In this document: in pieces, positions 55,053-63,889 of the stretch
Position numbering within the stretch: position 1 is the stretch's first letter
How the letters are laid out: every line of letters starts with the position of its first letter
Assembly (NCBI RefSeq): GCF_012396485.1
Contig: NZ_JAAXPO010000007.1
Span: forward strand, 24,556-88,555
DNA length: 64,000 nucleotides
Reading direction: 5' to 3'
Origin: Leuconostoc holzapfelii
GTDB taxonomy: Bacteria > Bacillota > Bacilli > Lactobacillales > Lactobacillaceae
Notes under the pieces: generated by a model
Told to the model about the DNA's origin: nothing
The model's input: the letters and a program-made list of their open reading frames with translations, nothing else
The model's database searches: none
Made by a program: the position numbers and the translations under genes

Positions 55053-55997
55053 ATGAAATTAGGTATCTTATTTAGTGGTCAAGGGGCACAAAAAGCCGGC
55101 ATGGGTGCTGATCTATACGCGGCATTACCTGCTTACCGTGAAACGATTGACCAAGCGTCTGCCATCTTAGGCTATGATTTACAAGCTGTGGCAAATGACG
55201 AGGCAAAAATCACGCAAACGGCTTACGCCCAACCCGCTATTTTAGCCATGAGCAATGCGATCATCAACGCATTGGGCGATGTCCTACCAACACCAGTTGC
55301 TGGCTTGGGCTTGAGCTTAGGTGAATATTCTGCGCTCACAGCAAGCGGTGCAATGGACTTTAACCAAGCCGTGGCCATTATCAAAGACCGTGGCATCTAC
55401 ATGCAAACTGTCGGTGAAGCCAATCCGGGGAAGATGGTCGCTGTGATGGGCGACGATCAAGCACTGATTGAATCGGTTTTGACAGCGTTGCAGGCAGCAG
55501 GTAAACGTGTTTATCCTGCAAACTACAACACATTTGCGCAACTTGTGATTGGTGGTGTGGCCGCGGATGTGGATGCGGCCGTTGAAGCTTTGACAGATGC
55601 TGGCATTCAACGAATGGTCGAGTTACCAGTTTCTGGTGCCTTCCACACGCCATTATTAAAGGATGCAGCATTGCAGCTCACAACGCGTCTTGCCGGTGAA
55701 ACTTTCAAGGCGACGCAGTATCCAGTCTATTCAAATACAACTGGGTCAGTGTTCACCGCTGATACATTGTTTGAAACATTGACCAAGCAAATTATTTCAC
55801 CCACATACTTCGCGCAAGCCTTGCAAAAGATGCTTGATGATGGGGTGGACACCTTGATTGAAGTCGGTCCATCAGATACATTAATTAAGTTTGCGAAGAA
55901 AATTGCACCAAAGGATGTCAAGCGTTACGCCATCACAGATGTCGACAGTTTCAATGCTGTGCGTGACTTATTGCTTGCGGAAGGAAAGGAAGCCTAA
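55053..55997 (+). CDS. fabD: malonyl-CoA:ACP transacylase
   Basis: 314 residues from ATG 55053 with GGGGA upstream. LFSGQGAQKAGMG at the N-terminus, catalytic Ser88 in GLSLGEYSAL, and His in VSGAFHTPLL. It transfers malonyl groups to ACP. Two bases separate its stop from fabG. Confidence 0.96.
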   Translation: MKLGILFSGQGAQKAGMGADLYAALPAYRETIDQASAILGYDLQAVANDEAKITQTAYAQPAILAMSNAIINALGDVLPTPVAGLGLSLGEYSALTASGAMDFNQAVAIIKDRGIYMQTVGEANPGKMVAVMGDDQALIESVLTALQAAGKRVYPANYNTFAQLVIGGVAADVDAAVEALTDAGIQRMVELPVSGAFHTPLLKDAALQLTTRLAGETFKATQYPVYSNTTGSVFTADTLFETLTKQIISPTYFAQALQKMLDDGVDTLIEVGPSDTLIKFAKKIAPKDVKRYAITDVDSFNAVRDLLLAEGKEA

Positions 55998-55998
55998 C

Positions 55999-56730
55999 AT
56001 GATGGATTTCACAGATCAAACAGTGCTTGTCACTGGCTCATCTCGCGGTATTGGCTTGGCAATTGCCAAAGCTTTTGACGCTGCGGGGGCACATGTCATT
56101 TTGCATGCCCGTTCTGAAATCAAGCCAGAAATTTTGGCTGAATTTAAGCAAACACCACAAACCTTGCAATTTGATATTGCAGATGCTGAAGCCGCAGAAG
56201 CAAGTATCAAAGCCTTGTACAAGCAAGCAGATTTCCCAGGGATTGATGTCTTGATTAACAATGCAGGGATTACTAAGGATCAATTGGCTATGGCCATGAC
56301 GCCGGCAGATTTTGCGACAGTTGTGAATGTTAATCTTAACGGCACATTTAATGTGACACAACCAATTTTTAAGAAGATGATTCGCCAAAAGCATGGCGCA
56401 ATTATTAACCTTAGTTCTGTGGTTGGATTGATGGGTAACATGGGACAAGTCAACTATGCGGCTTCAAAGGCCGGCATTGTCGGCTTCACCAAGTCTTTGG
56501 CAAAAGAAGGGGCGCGTCGTGGTATTCGCGTGAACGCCATTGCGCCAGGGATGATCGTTTCAGATATGACGGCCGTCTTACCGGAGCAAACACAAGCTGA
56601 AATTTTAAAGAACATTCCACTCTCACGTTTTGGTGAAGCCACTGAAGTTGCTGAAGCAGCACTCTTCTTAGCTCACAGTGCCTACATTACAGGCCAAACA
56701 TTGACTGTTGATGGCGGATTATACATTTAA
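55999..56730 (+). CDS. fabG: 3-oxoacyl-ACP reductase
   Basis: 243 residues from ATG 55999 (or 56002). VTGSSRGIGLAIAKAF binds NADPH, LINNAGIT, catalytic Ser in INLSSVVG and YxxxK in YAASKAGIVGF, C-terminal ITGQTLTVDGG. SDR family, reduces 3-oxoacyl-ACP. AAAGGA upstream. Confidence 0.96.
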   Translation: MMDFTDQTVLVTGSSRGIGLAIAKAFDAAGAHVILHARSEIKPEILAEFKQTPQTLQFDIADAEAAEASIKALYKQADFPGIDVLINNAGITKDQLAMAMTPADFATVVNVNLNGTFNVTQPIFKKMIRQKHGAIINLSSVVGLMGNMGQVNYAASKAGIVGFTKSLAKEGARRGIRVNAIAPGMIVSDMTAVLPEQTQAEILKNIPLSRFGEATEVAEAALFLAHSAYITGQTLTVDGGLYI

Positions 56731-56745
56731 TTAAAGGAGAACAAC

Positions 56746-58008
56746 ATGACACGAGTAGTCATTACTGGTCTTGGTGCCGTAACCCCACTTGGAAATGATA
56801 CCGAAACATTTTTAAACGGGATTTTCAATGAACAAATCGGGATTAAGCCCATCACAAAATTTGATGCATCAGAAACTGGGATTACAGTTGCTGGTCAAGT
56901 AGACGGTTTCGATCCAGCACAACGTGTGGGAAAGCGTGATGCGCGTAAGTTGGATTTGTTCTCACAATACGCTATTGACGCTGCTGATCAAGCATTGGAA
57001 AATGCAGGCTTGAAGGCCCCTGAAGGCTCAGCCAACCCAACAACTGTCCAAGATCCAACGCGTTTTGGTGTGATTCTTGGTAATGGTATTGGTGGTTTGA
57101 CAACCATTCAAGAACAAGTCATTAAGATGCATGATAAGGGACCAAAGCGCGTGAGTCCATTGTTCGTGCCTGAATCTATTCCAAACATGGTATCTGGTAA
57201 CGTCTCATTGCGTTTTGGTGCCAAAGGGGTCAACTACACGATCGTAACCGCTTGTGCCTCAGCAACAAATGCGATTGGTGAAGCCTTCTGGCGTGTGCAA
57301 TCAGGTAAAGCTGACGTGATGTTGACTGGTGGTTCAGAAGCAACAGTCAATGAAATTGGGATTGCCGGTTTCGCTGCTTTGACTGCTTTGTCAACGGAAG
57401 TTGATCCGTCTGAAGCGTCAAAGCCATTTGATAAGAACCGTCATGGCTTTGTGCTTGGTGAAGGCTCAGGTATTTTGGTCATTGAAAGCCTTGAGCACGC
57501 ACAAGCGCGTGGGGCGAACATCTTGGCTGAACTTGTAGGTTACGGTGCATCATCTGACGCTTACCACATGACATCACCATCACCTGATGGCGAAGGGGCT
57601 GCACGTGCGATGCGTGATGCGCTTCGTGACGCCGATTTGCAACCTGAAAAGATTTCATACATCAATGCCCACGGTACAGCTACTGGTGCCAACGATTCTG
57701 GCGAAGCGCATGCAATTGCCACTGTCTTTGGTGCCAACAATGTGCCGGTCTCATCAACTAAAGGGATGACAGGACACTTGCTTGGTGCGGCTGGTGCAAT
57801 CGAAGCTTTGATTGCGGTTGGTGCAATTGTTCGTGGTGAAATGCCCGTCAACGTTGGTGTGGACGAACAAGATGATGACACAAAGTTGGTGAACTTGGTC
57901 TCTACTGACACCAAGCATCAAGCACCCGAATATGTATTGAGTGCAAATTATGGTTTCGGTGGCCACAACGCCGCAGTTATTTTCAAAAACTGGCACGAAG
58001 AGGCTTAA
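56746..58008 (+). CDS. fabF: 3-oxoacyl-ACP synthase II
   Basis: 420 residues. Catalytic Cys in TIVTACASATNAIGEA, His in YINAHGTATGANDSGE and STKGMTGHLLGAAGA. Elongates acyl-ACP with malonyl-ACP. SD AAAGGAG. accB follows after 3 nt. Confidence 0.97.
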   Translation: MTRVVITGLGAVTPLGNDTETFLNGIFNEQIGIKPITKFDASETGITVAGQVDGFDPAQRVGKRDARKLDLFSQYAIDAADQALENAGLKAPEGSANPTTVQDPTRFGVILGNGIGGLTTIQEQVIKMHDKGPKRVSPLFVPESIPNMVSGNVSLRFGAKGVNYTIVTACASATNAIGEAFWRVQSGKADVMLTGGSEATVNEIGIAGFAALTALSTEVDPSEASKPFDKNRHGFVLGEGSGILVIESLEHAQARGANILAELVGYGASSDAYHMTSPSPDGEGAARAMRDALRDADLQPEKISYINAHGTATGANDSGEAHAIATVFGANNVPVSSTKGMTGHLLGAAGAIEALIAVGAIVRGEMPVNVGVDEQDDDTKLVNLVSTDTKHQAPEYVLSANYGFGGHNAAVIFKNWHEEA

Positions 58009-58011
58009 TTC

Positions 58012-58470
58012 ATGAGTTTAAATATCGAAGAAATCCGCGGTTTAATGGCGGATTTAGAAAATAGTTCATTACGCGAATTTCAAATCAATGACGGTGAGTT
58101 TAGTTTACATCTGTCAAAAAATGAAAATGCCGCTGTTGTGACACCAGCACCTGCCGCCGCGGCAGCGCCGGCACCAGTGGCAGCTGCCGAAGCACCAAGT
58201 GAACACCCATTGGCTAAGCCAGTGGCGGCTGGTGCGGAAATTGTTGCCCCAATGGTTGGGACAGTATATTTGCAACCAAAGCCGGAAGCACCAATGTTTA
58301 AACAAGTTGGGGATAAGGTTGCCGTTGGTGAAACTGTTGCTGTGATTGAAGCGATGAAATTGATGACGGAAATCCACAGTGAAGTTGCCGGCACAATTGC
58401 TGAAATTTTGGTTGAAAACGAAGAAGTGGTTGATTACAATAAGCCACTTTATATCGTAACACCAGCATAA
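58012..58470 (+). CDS. accB: biotin carboxyl carrier protein of acetyl-CoA carboxylase
   Basis: 152 residues. N-terminal helical part (NIEEIRGLMADLENSSLREF), Ala/Pro-rich linker (about 44-70), and C-terminal biotinyl domain with Lys in VIEAMKLMTEI. Biotinylated carrier for AccC and AccDA. SD GAGG. Confidence 0.96.
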   Translation: MSLNIEEIRGLMADLENSSLREFQINDGEFSLHLSKNENAAVVTPAPAAAAAPAPVAAAEAPSEHPLAKPVAAGAEIVAPMVGTVYLQPKPEAPMFKQVGDKVAVGETVAVIEAMKLMTEIHSEVAGTIAEILVENEEVVDYNKPLYIVTPA

Positions 58471-58501
58471 TTCATGCGGAGTTTTCCGCGTACATACCAA
58501 G

Positions 58502-58547
58502 AGGAGGAAATGCATACAGCAAGGATTGCTGTATGTGCTGAAGACAC
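58502..58547 (+). promoter_or_regulatory. SD-hairpin-start leader of the second fabZ
   Basis: SD AGGAGG (58502-58507) is 40 nt from ATG 58548. A perfect 10-bp stem CATACAGCAA/TTGCTGTATG (58513-58522/58526-58535, loop GGA), extended by two G-U pairs, fills the gap and leaves 13 nt. Another hairpin GCGGA/TCCGC (58476-58489) is just upstream of the SD. Confidence 0.72.
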
Positions 58548-58979
58548 ATGAGCGTATTGAATACCCAACAAATTATGGAAATTATCCCACACCGTTATCC
58601 GATGTTGATGTTGGATACGGTTGAAGAATTAGTCCCTGGTGAACGTGCGGTGGCCTACAAGAATATTTCAATCAACGAAGAAATTTTCCAAGGGCATTTT
58701 CCTGGGAACCCAACTTTTCCGGGTGCGCTAACGGTTGAAGCTTTAGCACAAACCGGTGCTGTAGCACTCTTGTCATTGCCCGAATATAAAGGGAAGACGG
58801 CTTACTTTGGTGGGATTAAAAAGGCACGTTACCGTCAAATGGTACGACCTGGTGACCGCTTGCGCCTTGAAGTAACCATCGATCGCTTGCGTGGCCCAAT
58901 TGGGACAGGTAAAGGGATTGTATGGATTGGTGATAAGAAGGCAACAACTGCTGAATTGACATTCATCATTGGAGATTAA
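58548..58979 (+). CDS. fabZ: 3-hydroxyacyl-ACP dehydratase FabZ, second copy
   Basis: 143 residues. TQQIMEIIPHRYPMLMLDTVE, catalytic His in FQGHFPGNPTFPGALTVEAL (Glu follows), and KARYRQMVRPGDRL. This copy resembles canonical FabZ most. It lies between accB and accC, the typical place. GTG of accC starts 3 nt after its stop. Confidence 0.95.
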   Translation: MSVLNTQQIMEIIPHRYPMLMLDTVEELVPGERAVAYKNISINEEIFQGHFPGNPTFPGALTVEALAQTGAVALLSLPEYKGKTAYFGGIKKARYRQMVRPGDRLRLEVTIDRLRGPIGTGKGIVWIGDKKATTAELTFIIGD

Positions 58980-58981
58980 TT

Positions 58982-60358
58982 GTGTTTAAAAAAGTATTGG
59001 TTGCCAACCGTGGTGAAATTGCGGTTCGTATCATCCGAACATTAAAAGAAATGGGTATCGGTTCAGTCGCAATTTATTCAACGGCTGATAAAGATAGTCT
59101 CCATGTTCAAATCGCTGACGAAGCCATTGCTGTCGGTGGGCCAAAGCCAAAAGATTCCTATTTGAACATGAAAAACATTTTAAGCGCGGCATTGCTTTCG
59201 GGTGCTGAAGCCATCCATCCAGGTTATGGATTTTTAGCCGAAAATGCTTTGTTTGCTGAAATGGTTGGCGAAGTTGGGATTCAATGGATTGGACCGCGAC
59301 CAGAAACGATTGAGTTGATGGGGAATAAGGCCAACGCGCGTGAAGAAATCCGCCGTGCTGGTGTACCAGTGATTCCGGGTTCCGAAGGTTTTATTCGTAA
59401 TTTTGACGAAGCCAAAGCCGTGGCTGATCGCATTGGCTATCCATTATTGCTAAAAGCTGCTGCCGGTGGTGGTGGGAAAGGCATGCGCTTTGTTTATGGC
59501 GAAGATGAACTATCTGACAAGTTTGATGATGCGCAAAACGAAGCGCGGGCCGCGTTTGGTGATGACCATATGTACATCGAAAAGGTCATGGAACGCGTGC
59601 GACATATTGAAATGCAATTGTTGCGCGATCAAAATGGTCATGTGATTTATCTACCAGAACGCAACTGTTCTTTGCAACGTAATAACCAAAAGGTGCTTGA
59701 AGAATCGCCAGCAACTGGCGTGACCCCAGCCATGCGTGCTGAGTTGGGGGAGATTGTGACGCGTGCAGCCCAAGCCTTGGGCTATGTGAACACTGGAACC
59801 ATTGAATTTTTACAAGACCATGAAGGCGCCTTTTATTTCATGGAAATGAACACGCGTATTCAAGTTGAACATCCGGTTTCTGAAATGGTGACAGGATTAG
59901 ACCTGATTCAACTACAAATTGCGGTAGCCGCTGGGGAAGATTTGCCAGTGACCCAAGACGATGTGCAAGTGCAAGGGCATTCAATTGAAGTCCGTTTGAC
60001 GGCTGAACAACCTGAAAAACACTTTGCACCAAGTGCTGGGACCATTGACTTTGTCTTTCTACCAACTGGTGGCCCTGGTATCCGTATCGATTCAGCTTTG
60101 TTTAATGGGGACAAGATCCAACCATTTTATGATTCGATGATTGGCAAGCTCATTGTGCACGGCGCAGACCGGACGCAAGCCATGGCCAAGATGCGACGTA
60201 TTATTGATGAAACCGTGGTGCGTGGTGTTGAAACAAGCCGCCCATTCCAACAAGCGTTACTCGCTGACCCACAAGTACAACGCGGAGAATTTGATACACG
60301 CTATCTCGAAAGCGAATTCTTACCACGCTGGATTGAAAGTTTACCAGTACGTGAATAA
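58982..60358 (+). CDS. accC: biotin carboxylase subunit of acetyl-CoA carboxylase
   Basis: 458 residues from GTG 58982, with GGAG in the end of fabZ. FKKVLVANRGEIAVRIIRT, ATP-grasp loop LLKAAAGGGGKGMRFV, HIEMQLLRDQNGHVIYLPER, EMNTRIQVEHPVSEMVTG. It carboxylates the biotin on AccB using bicarbonate and ATP. Confidence 0.97.
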   Translation: MFKKVLVANRGEIAVRIIRTLKEMGIGSVAIYSTADKDSLHVQIADEAIAVGGPKPKDSYLNMKNILSAALLSGAEAIHPGYGFLAENALFAEMVGEVGIQWIGPRPETIELMGNKANAREEIRRAGVPVIPGSEGFIRNFDEAKAVADRIGYPLLLKAAAGGGGKGMRFVYGEDELSDKFDDAQNEARAAFGDDHMYIEKVMERVRHIEMQLLRDQNGHVIYLPERNCSLQRNNQKVLEESPATGVTPAMRAELGEIVTRAAQALGYVNTGTIEFLQDHEGAFYFMEMNTRIQVEHPVSEMVTGLDLIQLQIAVAAGEDLPVTQDDVQVQGHSIEVRLTAEQPEKHFAPSAGTIDFVFLPTGGPGIRIDSALFNGDKIQPFYDSMIGKLIVHGADRTQAMAKMRRIIDETVVRGVETSRPFQQALLADPQVQRGEFDTRYLESEFLPRWIESLPVRE

Positions 60359-60364
60359 TCGATA

Positions 60365-60429
60365 ATACCGCGTATGGGACACATATGCGGTATTGTTATA
60401 TGCATGCGATGAGCAATTGTGATATTGCT
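60365..60429 (+). repeat. two stem-loops between accC and accD
   Basis: ATACCGCGTAT/ATATGCGGTAT (60365-60375/60383-60393, one G-U pair, loop GGGACAC) and AGCAAT/ATTGCT (60412-60417/60424-60429). Neither has a T-run; they precede the accD SD. Confidence 0.5.
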
Positions 60430-60442
60430 ACGCAATAAGATT

Positions 60443-60485
60443 AGGAGGCATGCCGATTCTTTTTGATCATTGGCATGGGACGAAT
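60443..60485 (+). promoter_or_regulatory. SD-hairpin-start leader of accD
   Basis: SD AGGAGG (60443-60448) is directly followed by hairpin CATGCC/GGCATG (60449-60454/60472-60477, inner GAT/ATC), then eight nt and ATG 60486. The ATG at 60450 is only one base from the SD and lies in the stem, so it is unlikely to be used. Confidence 0.72.
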
Positions 60486-61325
60486 ATGGATTTATACGAT
60501 AATCAGAAATCAACAGTCAAAATTATACGTGATGCGTCAGTCAATGACCGTATCCCAGATGGTCTATTCTTGGCTTGCCCATATTGTGGTGTTCAGATGT
60601 ATAATAAGCAACTCGGGCCATTTCGGGTGTGTGCGCACTGTGGTTATGGCTTCCGTTTGCAAGCCCAAGAACGCGTAGATTTGCTCACGCAATCTTTTGA
60701 AGAAATGGATGCTGATATGACGATGGCGCATCCTGATTTCCCGGGATATGCTGATAAATTAGCACGGGCAAAATCACAAACTGGCCTGGGTGAATCCGTA
60801 TTAACGGGTGTGGCCACGATTGAAAATGAAAAAGTGGCGCTAGGCGTGATGGATTCTTACTTCATGATGGGCTCATTAGGATCAATGACTGGCGAAAAAA
60901 TTACCCGCTTGTTTGAGTATGCTACCGACAAGAAGCTACCCGTCGTGTTGTTCACGGCTTCTGGTGGGGCACGGATGCAAGAAGGGATTAATTCTTTGAT
61001 GCAAATGGCCAAAGTGTCTGCGGCAGTGGCGGCGCATCAAGAAGCTGGCTTACTGTACTTGGTGGTACTGACGGATCCAACAACTGGTGGTGTGACGGCT
61101 AGTTTCGCCATGCAAGGCGATATTACGTTGGCCGAACCACATGCCTTAGTCGGCTTTGCTGGCGCACGTGTGATTGAATCAACCATTCATGAAAAGCTAC
61201 CCAAAGATTTTCAGCGCGTGGAAACGTTGTTGGAAAATGGCTTTGTCGATCAAATCGTACCACGGCCAGAACTTAGCGCAGTCATTGCTAAGTTGGTGAA
61301 GTTACATCGGGTGTCGGAGGTATAA
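60486..61325 (+). CDS. accD: acetyl-CoA carboxylase carboxyltransferase subunit beta
   Basis: 279 residues from ATG 60486 ([14 protein letters not shown]). Zn ribbon [19 protein letters not shown] with a second CxxC (CAHCGYGF), then crotonase fold [18 protein letters not shown] and [19 protein letters not shown]. Transfers carboxyl to acetyl-CoA with AccA. Starting at ATG 60450 would add 12 residues ([12 protein letters not shown]) that homologues lack. accA begins 1 nt after its stop. Confidence 0.95.
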   Translation: MDLYDNQKSTVKIIRDASVNDRIPDGLFLACPYCGVQMYNKQLGPFRVCAHCGYGFRLQAQERVDLLTQSFEEMDADMTMAHPDFPGYADKLARAKSQTGLGESVLTGVATIENEKVALGVMDSYFMMGSLGSMTGEKITRLFEYATDKKLPVVLFTASGGARMQEGINSLMQMAKVSAAVAAHQEAGLLYLVVLTDPTTGGVTASFAMQGDITLAEPHALVGFAGARVIESTIHEKLPKDFQRVETLLENGFVDQIVPRPELSAVIAKLVKLHRVSEV

Positions 61326-61326
61326 C

Positions 61327-62127
61327 ATGGCAGTCAATATTGGATTAAAATTATTTAAGCACGAATTAACGCCAGCAGAAGTGGTGAAAAAGTCACGTGA
61401 AGACCGCTTTTTAGCTCGTGAAATCATCGACGGCATTTTCACAGACTTTGTCGAACTCCATGGGGATCGTTTGAGCGGGGATGATATGTCGGTCATTGGT
61501 GGGATTGCTGCCTTAAATGGCAAGCCAGTCACCGTCATTGCAATTGATAAAGGTGTAGATATTCAAGATAAATTGAGTAAGCGTAATGGCTCGCCCGAAC
61601 CTTGGGGTTATCGCAAGGCCCAGCGCTTAATGCAACAAGCCAACAAATTTCATCGGCCAATTGTGACCTTTATCAACACGCCAGGGGCCTTTCCGGGAAA
61701 AACAGCGGAAGCACAAGGCCAAGGTGAAGCGATTGCCAAGTCAATTTTGGACTCGATGAAATTAACGGTGCCAATGATTGCCATTATTTATGGTGAAGGC
61801 GGTTCTGGTGGGGCTTTGGCGTTGGCGACGAGTGATCAAGTCTGGATGTTCCAAAACGCCACTTATTCCATTTTGTCACCAGAAGGCTTTGCCTCTATCT
61901 TATGGAAAGATAGCAAGCGCGCCGATGAGGCTGCCGGTGTCATGGGGATCACAGCCAAAGATCTTTTGGAAAAGGGCGTGATTGAATATATTATTCCAGA
62001 ATCACGGAATCATCCCCGGGTGTTTAATTTGATTCGTCAGCGCTTAGATGACGAATTCACCCAATTAAATGCTTTAACACCTGCAGAATTGTTAAAGCAA
62101 CGTCGTGCCCGTTTCAGAGCATTTTAA
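61327..62127 (+). CDS. accA: acetyl-CoA carboxylase carboxyltransferase subunit alpha
   Basis: 266 residues. FVELHGDRLSGDDMSVIGGIA, PGAFPGKTAEAQGQGEAIA, YGEGGSGGALALATSD, LSPEGFASILWKD. Pairs with AccD. SD GGAGGT is inside accD. Last gene of the FabT operon, followed by a terminator. Confidence 0.97.
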   Translation: MAVNIGLKLFKHELTPAEVVKKSREDRFLAREIIDGIFTDFVELHGDRLSGDDMSVIGGIAALNGKPVTVIAIDKGVDIQDKLSKRNGSPEPWGYRKAQRLMQQANKFHRPIVTFINTPGAFPGKTAEAQGQGEAIAKSILDSMKLTVPMIAIIYGEGGSGGALALATSDQVWMFQNATYSILSPEGFASILWKDSKRADEAAGVMGITAKDLLEKGVIEYIIPESRNHPRVFNLIRQRLDDEFTQLNALTPAELLKQRRARFRAF

Positions 62128-62140
62128 TATGGTATAATAA

Positions 62141-62166
62141 AATACTGACAGTTGTCAGTATTTTTT
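62141..62166 (+). terminator. terminator of the fab/acc operon
   Basis: Stem ATACTGACA/TGTCAGTAT followed by six T. Its right arm doubles as the -35 of ssrA. Confidence 0.85.
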
Positions 62167-62180
62167 GTTTGGTGTTTAAA
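62152..62180 (+). promoter_or_regulatory. promoter of ssrA
   Basis: TTGTCA (62152-62157), 17-nt spacer, TTTAAA (62175-62180), 12 nt before the mature 5' end. Confidence 0.65.
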
Positions 62181-62192
62181 CCAGCAGAGCAT

Positions 62193-62548
62193 GGGGTCGT
62201 TTTTGGAATTCGACAGGTTGTTTAGGGCATGGGCTGCGTTTCGCCATCCGGGCGTTAAAACGGGCAGAAATTTTAACTGCAAAAAACGAAAACTCTTTCG
62301 CAATCGCTGCTTAAAAACCAGTGAAGCGTCACTTAATCTCGGTCGCTGACATCTGGGATTAGGTCATAAAAGGTCAGATCGCGTCGTTGCTTAGATTCGG
62401 AACAGCGGCGTTAAATGAATCGAGTTAGTGATTGGTGTGAGCCATGTGTTGTGGCGGAATCAATCATGAAGTTTAAATGACAGCACTATAAGCGTAGAGG
62501 TTCATGTACCGGGCAGTTTGGACAGGGGTTCGACTCCCCTCGGCTCCA
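62193..62548 (+). ncRNA. ssrA: transfer-messenger RNA (tmRNA)
   Basis: 356 nt. The tRNA-like ends GGGGTCG/CGGCTCC pair to form the acceptor stem, with TTGGAATTCGACAGG near the 5' end and GGTTCGACTCC T arm at the 3' end. The resume codon GCA at 62279 starts the tag AKNENSFAIAA ending in TAA 62312-62314. The tag fits Leuconostoc-type bacteria. Rescues stalled ribosomes with SmpB. CCA is not encoded. Confidence 0.97.
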
Positions 62549-62561
62549 CTAAACATTTCAT

Positions 62562-62606
62562 GGCGTTGCATCAGGGTTCAAAACACCTTGATGTAACGCC
62601 TTTTTT
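62562..62606 (+). terminator. terminator of ssrA
   Basis: Long stem GGCGTTGCATCAGG with CCTTGATGTAACGCC and T-run. Confidence 0.9.
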
Positions 62607-62683
62607 GATGAAAAACGTTGCATTGTATTTCACAGCATGTCACACAAAATAGGAAACTTTTTAAATCAGCAAGTAAGCAGTGT

Positions 62684-62706
62684 AACGGCGTTTAAGCCGT
62701 TTTTTA
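62684..62706 (+). terminator. extra terminator-like hairpin
   Basis: AACGGC/GCCGTT, loop GTTTAA, six T. There is no gene directly upstream apart from ssrA, so it may belong to a lost unit. Confidence 0.6.
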
Positions 62707-62823
62707 TTTGCTTGAATAGGAAAAAGTAATACATAATCTCGAATGTGATACACAAACAACATATATACACTCTAATATAAATATATATACAGTATAATAA
62801 CCATATCTCATAAAGTAGGTGCT

Positions 62824-63120
62824 ATGATGAAGAGAGACATGAGTAATCGTGAGTTATTGGTATATTATTTTTCAGGTGGTTTGGATGATTATTTAGATTA
62901 TCTGGATGAACTCAACAATCCGACAAATGGGTATAGGGTGGATACCATTCGCTTTATACATGATGTTAAAAATCAACTTGATCCATTCAAGAAAAAGCTG
63001 ACACCCGAGTTGCTAGATATGTATGTCCAGCATTATAAAGAGCATGTGTGGCAATGGGCAAGTTTTACAATGCCCCGACTTAAGTCATTACGGCACGCAA
63101 CAAAGAGCTTAACGGCATAG
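62824..63120 (+). CDS. hypothetical protein (98 aa)
   Basis: MMKRDMSNRELLVYYFSGGLDDYLDYLDELN..., mostly helical and charged, with DPFKKKLTPELLDMYVQHYKEHVWQW. No motif, signal or membrane segment recognised. Preceded by TATAAT-like -10 (about 62796) and AGGTG SD. AT-rich surroundings and codon use unlike the core genes suggest acquired DNA, near the tmRNA, a frequent integration site. Function unknown. Confidence 0.6.
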   Translation: MMKRDMSNRELLVYYFSGGLDDYLDYLDELNNPTNGYRVDTIRFIHDVKNQLDPFKKKLTPELLDMYVQHYKEHVWQWASFTMPRLKSLRHATKSLTA

Positions 63121-63301
63121 TCAAAAATATTGAAATATCTAATAGGCCACAGATTCTTGTGAAAGAGTGTTTGGCCTTTGCTGATGTATTGTGAGAACGT
63201 TATAACTAGCAAAACAAAGGATGCATGCGGTTTATAAAAGGAAATGAGGGGGATAGCTGACGACTTCAATAATTATCCCAGAAAAAGAATGAGTTTAAAA
63301 A

Positions 63302-63649
63302 GTGACAAAAGATAAAGAGTGGCTGTTAAATTGCAGACAGCACTGATAAATTGTTACGAGATTATTTTTTCAGGTCGATTGAAACTTATGCAATAGAATG
63401 ATCCAAAACATAAACAAGCGATTTATGATATTAATTTTTGTTTGTCAGTCATCCAACCAGAGCATAACAAGTCATTGGCGTTAATACAGTGATAAATTTA
63501 TAACATGGAATAATGTAGACGATGAATTTGGGTAAAGTAATAGAACAACGGTGGTGTGGTGAACAAATTTGAAAACATTACTGAATATCATCGTGCAACA
63601 TGAGGATGAGTTTATAAATTTGAGTCATCAAGCATTCCAAGCGAAATAA
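63302..63649 (+). pseudogene. decayed gene of unknown function
   Basis: Three overlapping frames carry protein-like but interrupted sequence: VTKDKEWLLNCRQH, then NDPKHKQAIYDINFCLSVI after a TAG, then DKFITWNNVDDEFG and LKTLLNIIVQHEDEF with several in-frame stops. Together they look like one ~120-residue helical protein broken by frameshifts and stops. Family not recognised. The rest of 63121-63889 shows no intact gene. Confidence 0.4.
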
Positions 63650-63820
63650 TGTTTCTATTTGGTTAATTATGCTATTTAATTGTTAGTTAGGGGTTACTTT
63701 AGCTATCACTTTTTGGTCTTTTTTTCGGAAAAGAACTCAGCAATGGCGCTGGGTTGGGGTTGTCACCCTCCTATAAAAAATAATGGTAAAATGTTTCCCC
63801 GACGCAAAAAAGGCCTATGT

Positions 63821-63860
63821 GTGCGCTCTCTATTATGCGAGCGAGGGCGGGGGTATACGA
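63821..63860. repeat. CGCTC/GAGCG stem next to the IS30 end
   Basis: GC-rich palindromic stretch in AT-rich DNA, CGCTC (about 63827-63831) pairing with GAGCG about 10 nt on, just outside the IS30-type coding end. With an A-run to its left it could work as a minus-strand terminator after the transposase. The IS inverted repeat is probably within 63850-63889 but I cannot place it. Confidence 0.3.
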
Positions 63861-63889
63861 AAAACTTAATATTTGGCAGATTGCAAGAA

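Noticed and set aside
60450..60485. ATG 60450 as accD start
   Set aside because: One-base spacing from AGGAGG, start in a hairpin stem and 12 residues not seen in homologues.
62527..62824. duplicated tmRNA 3' end (att site)
   Set aside because: No second copy of the CGGCTCCACT end was found before the window edge.
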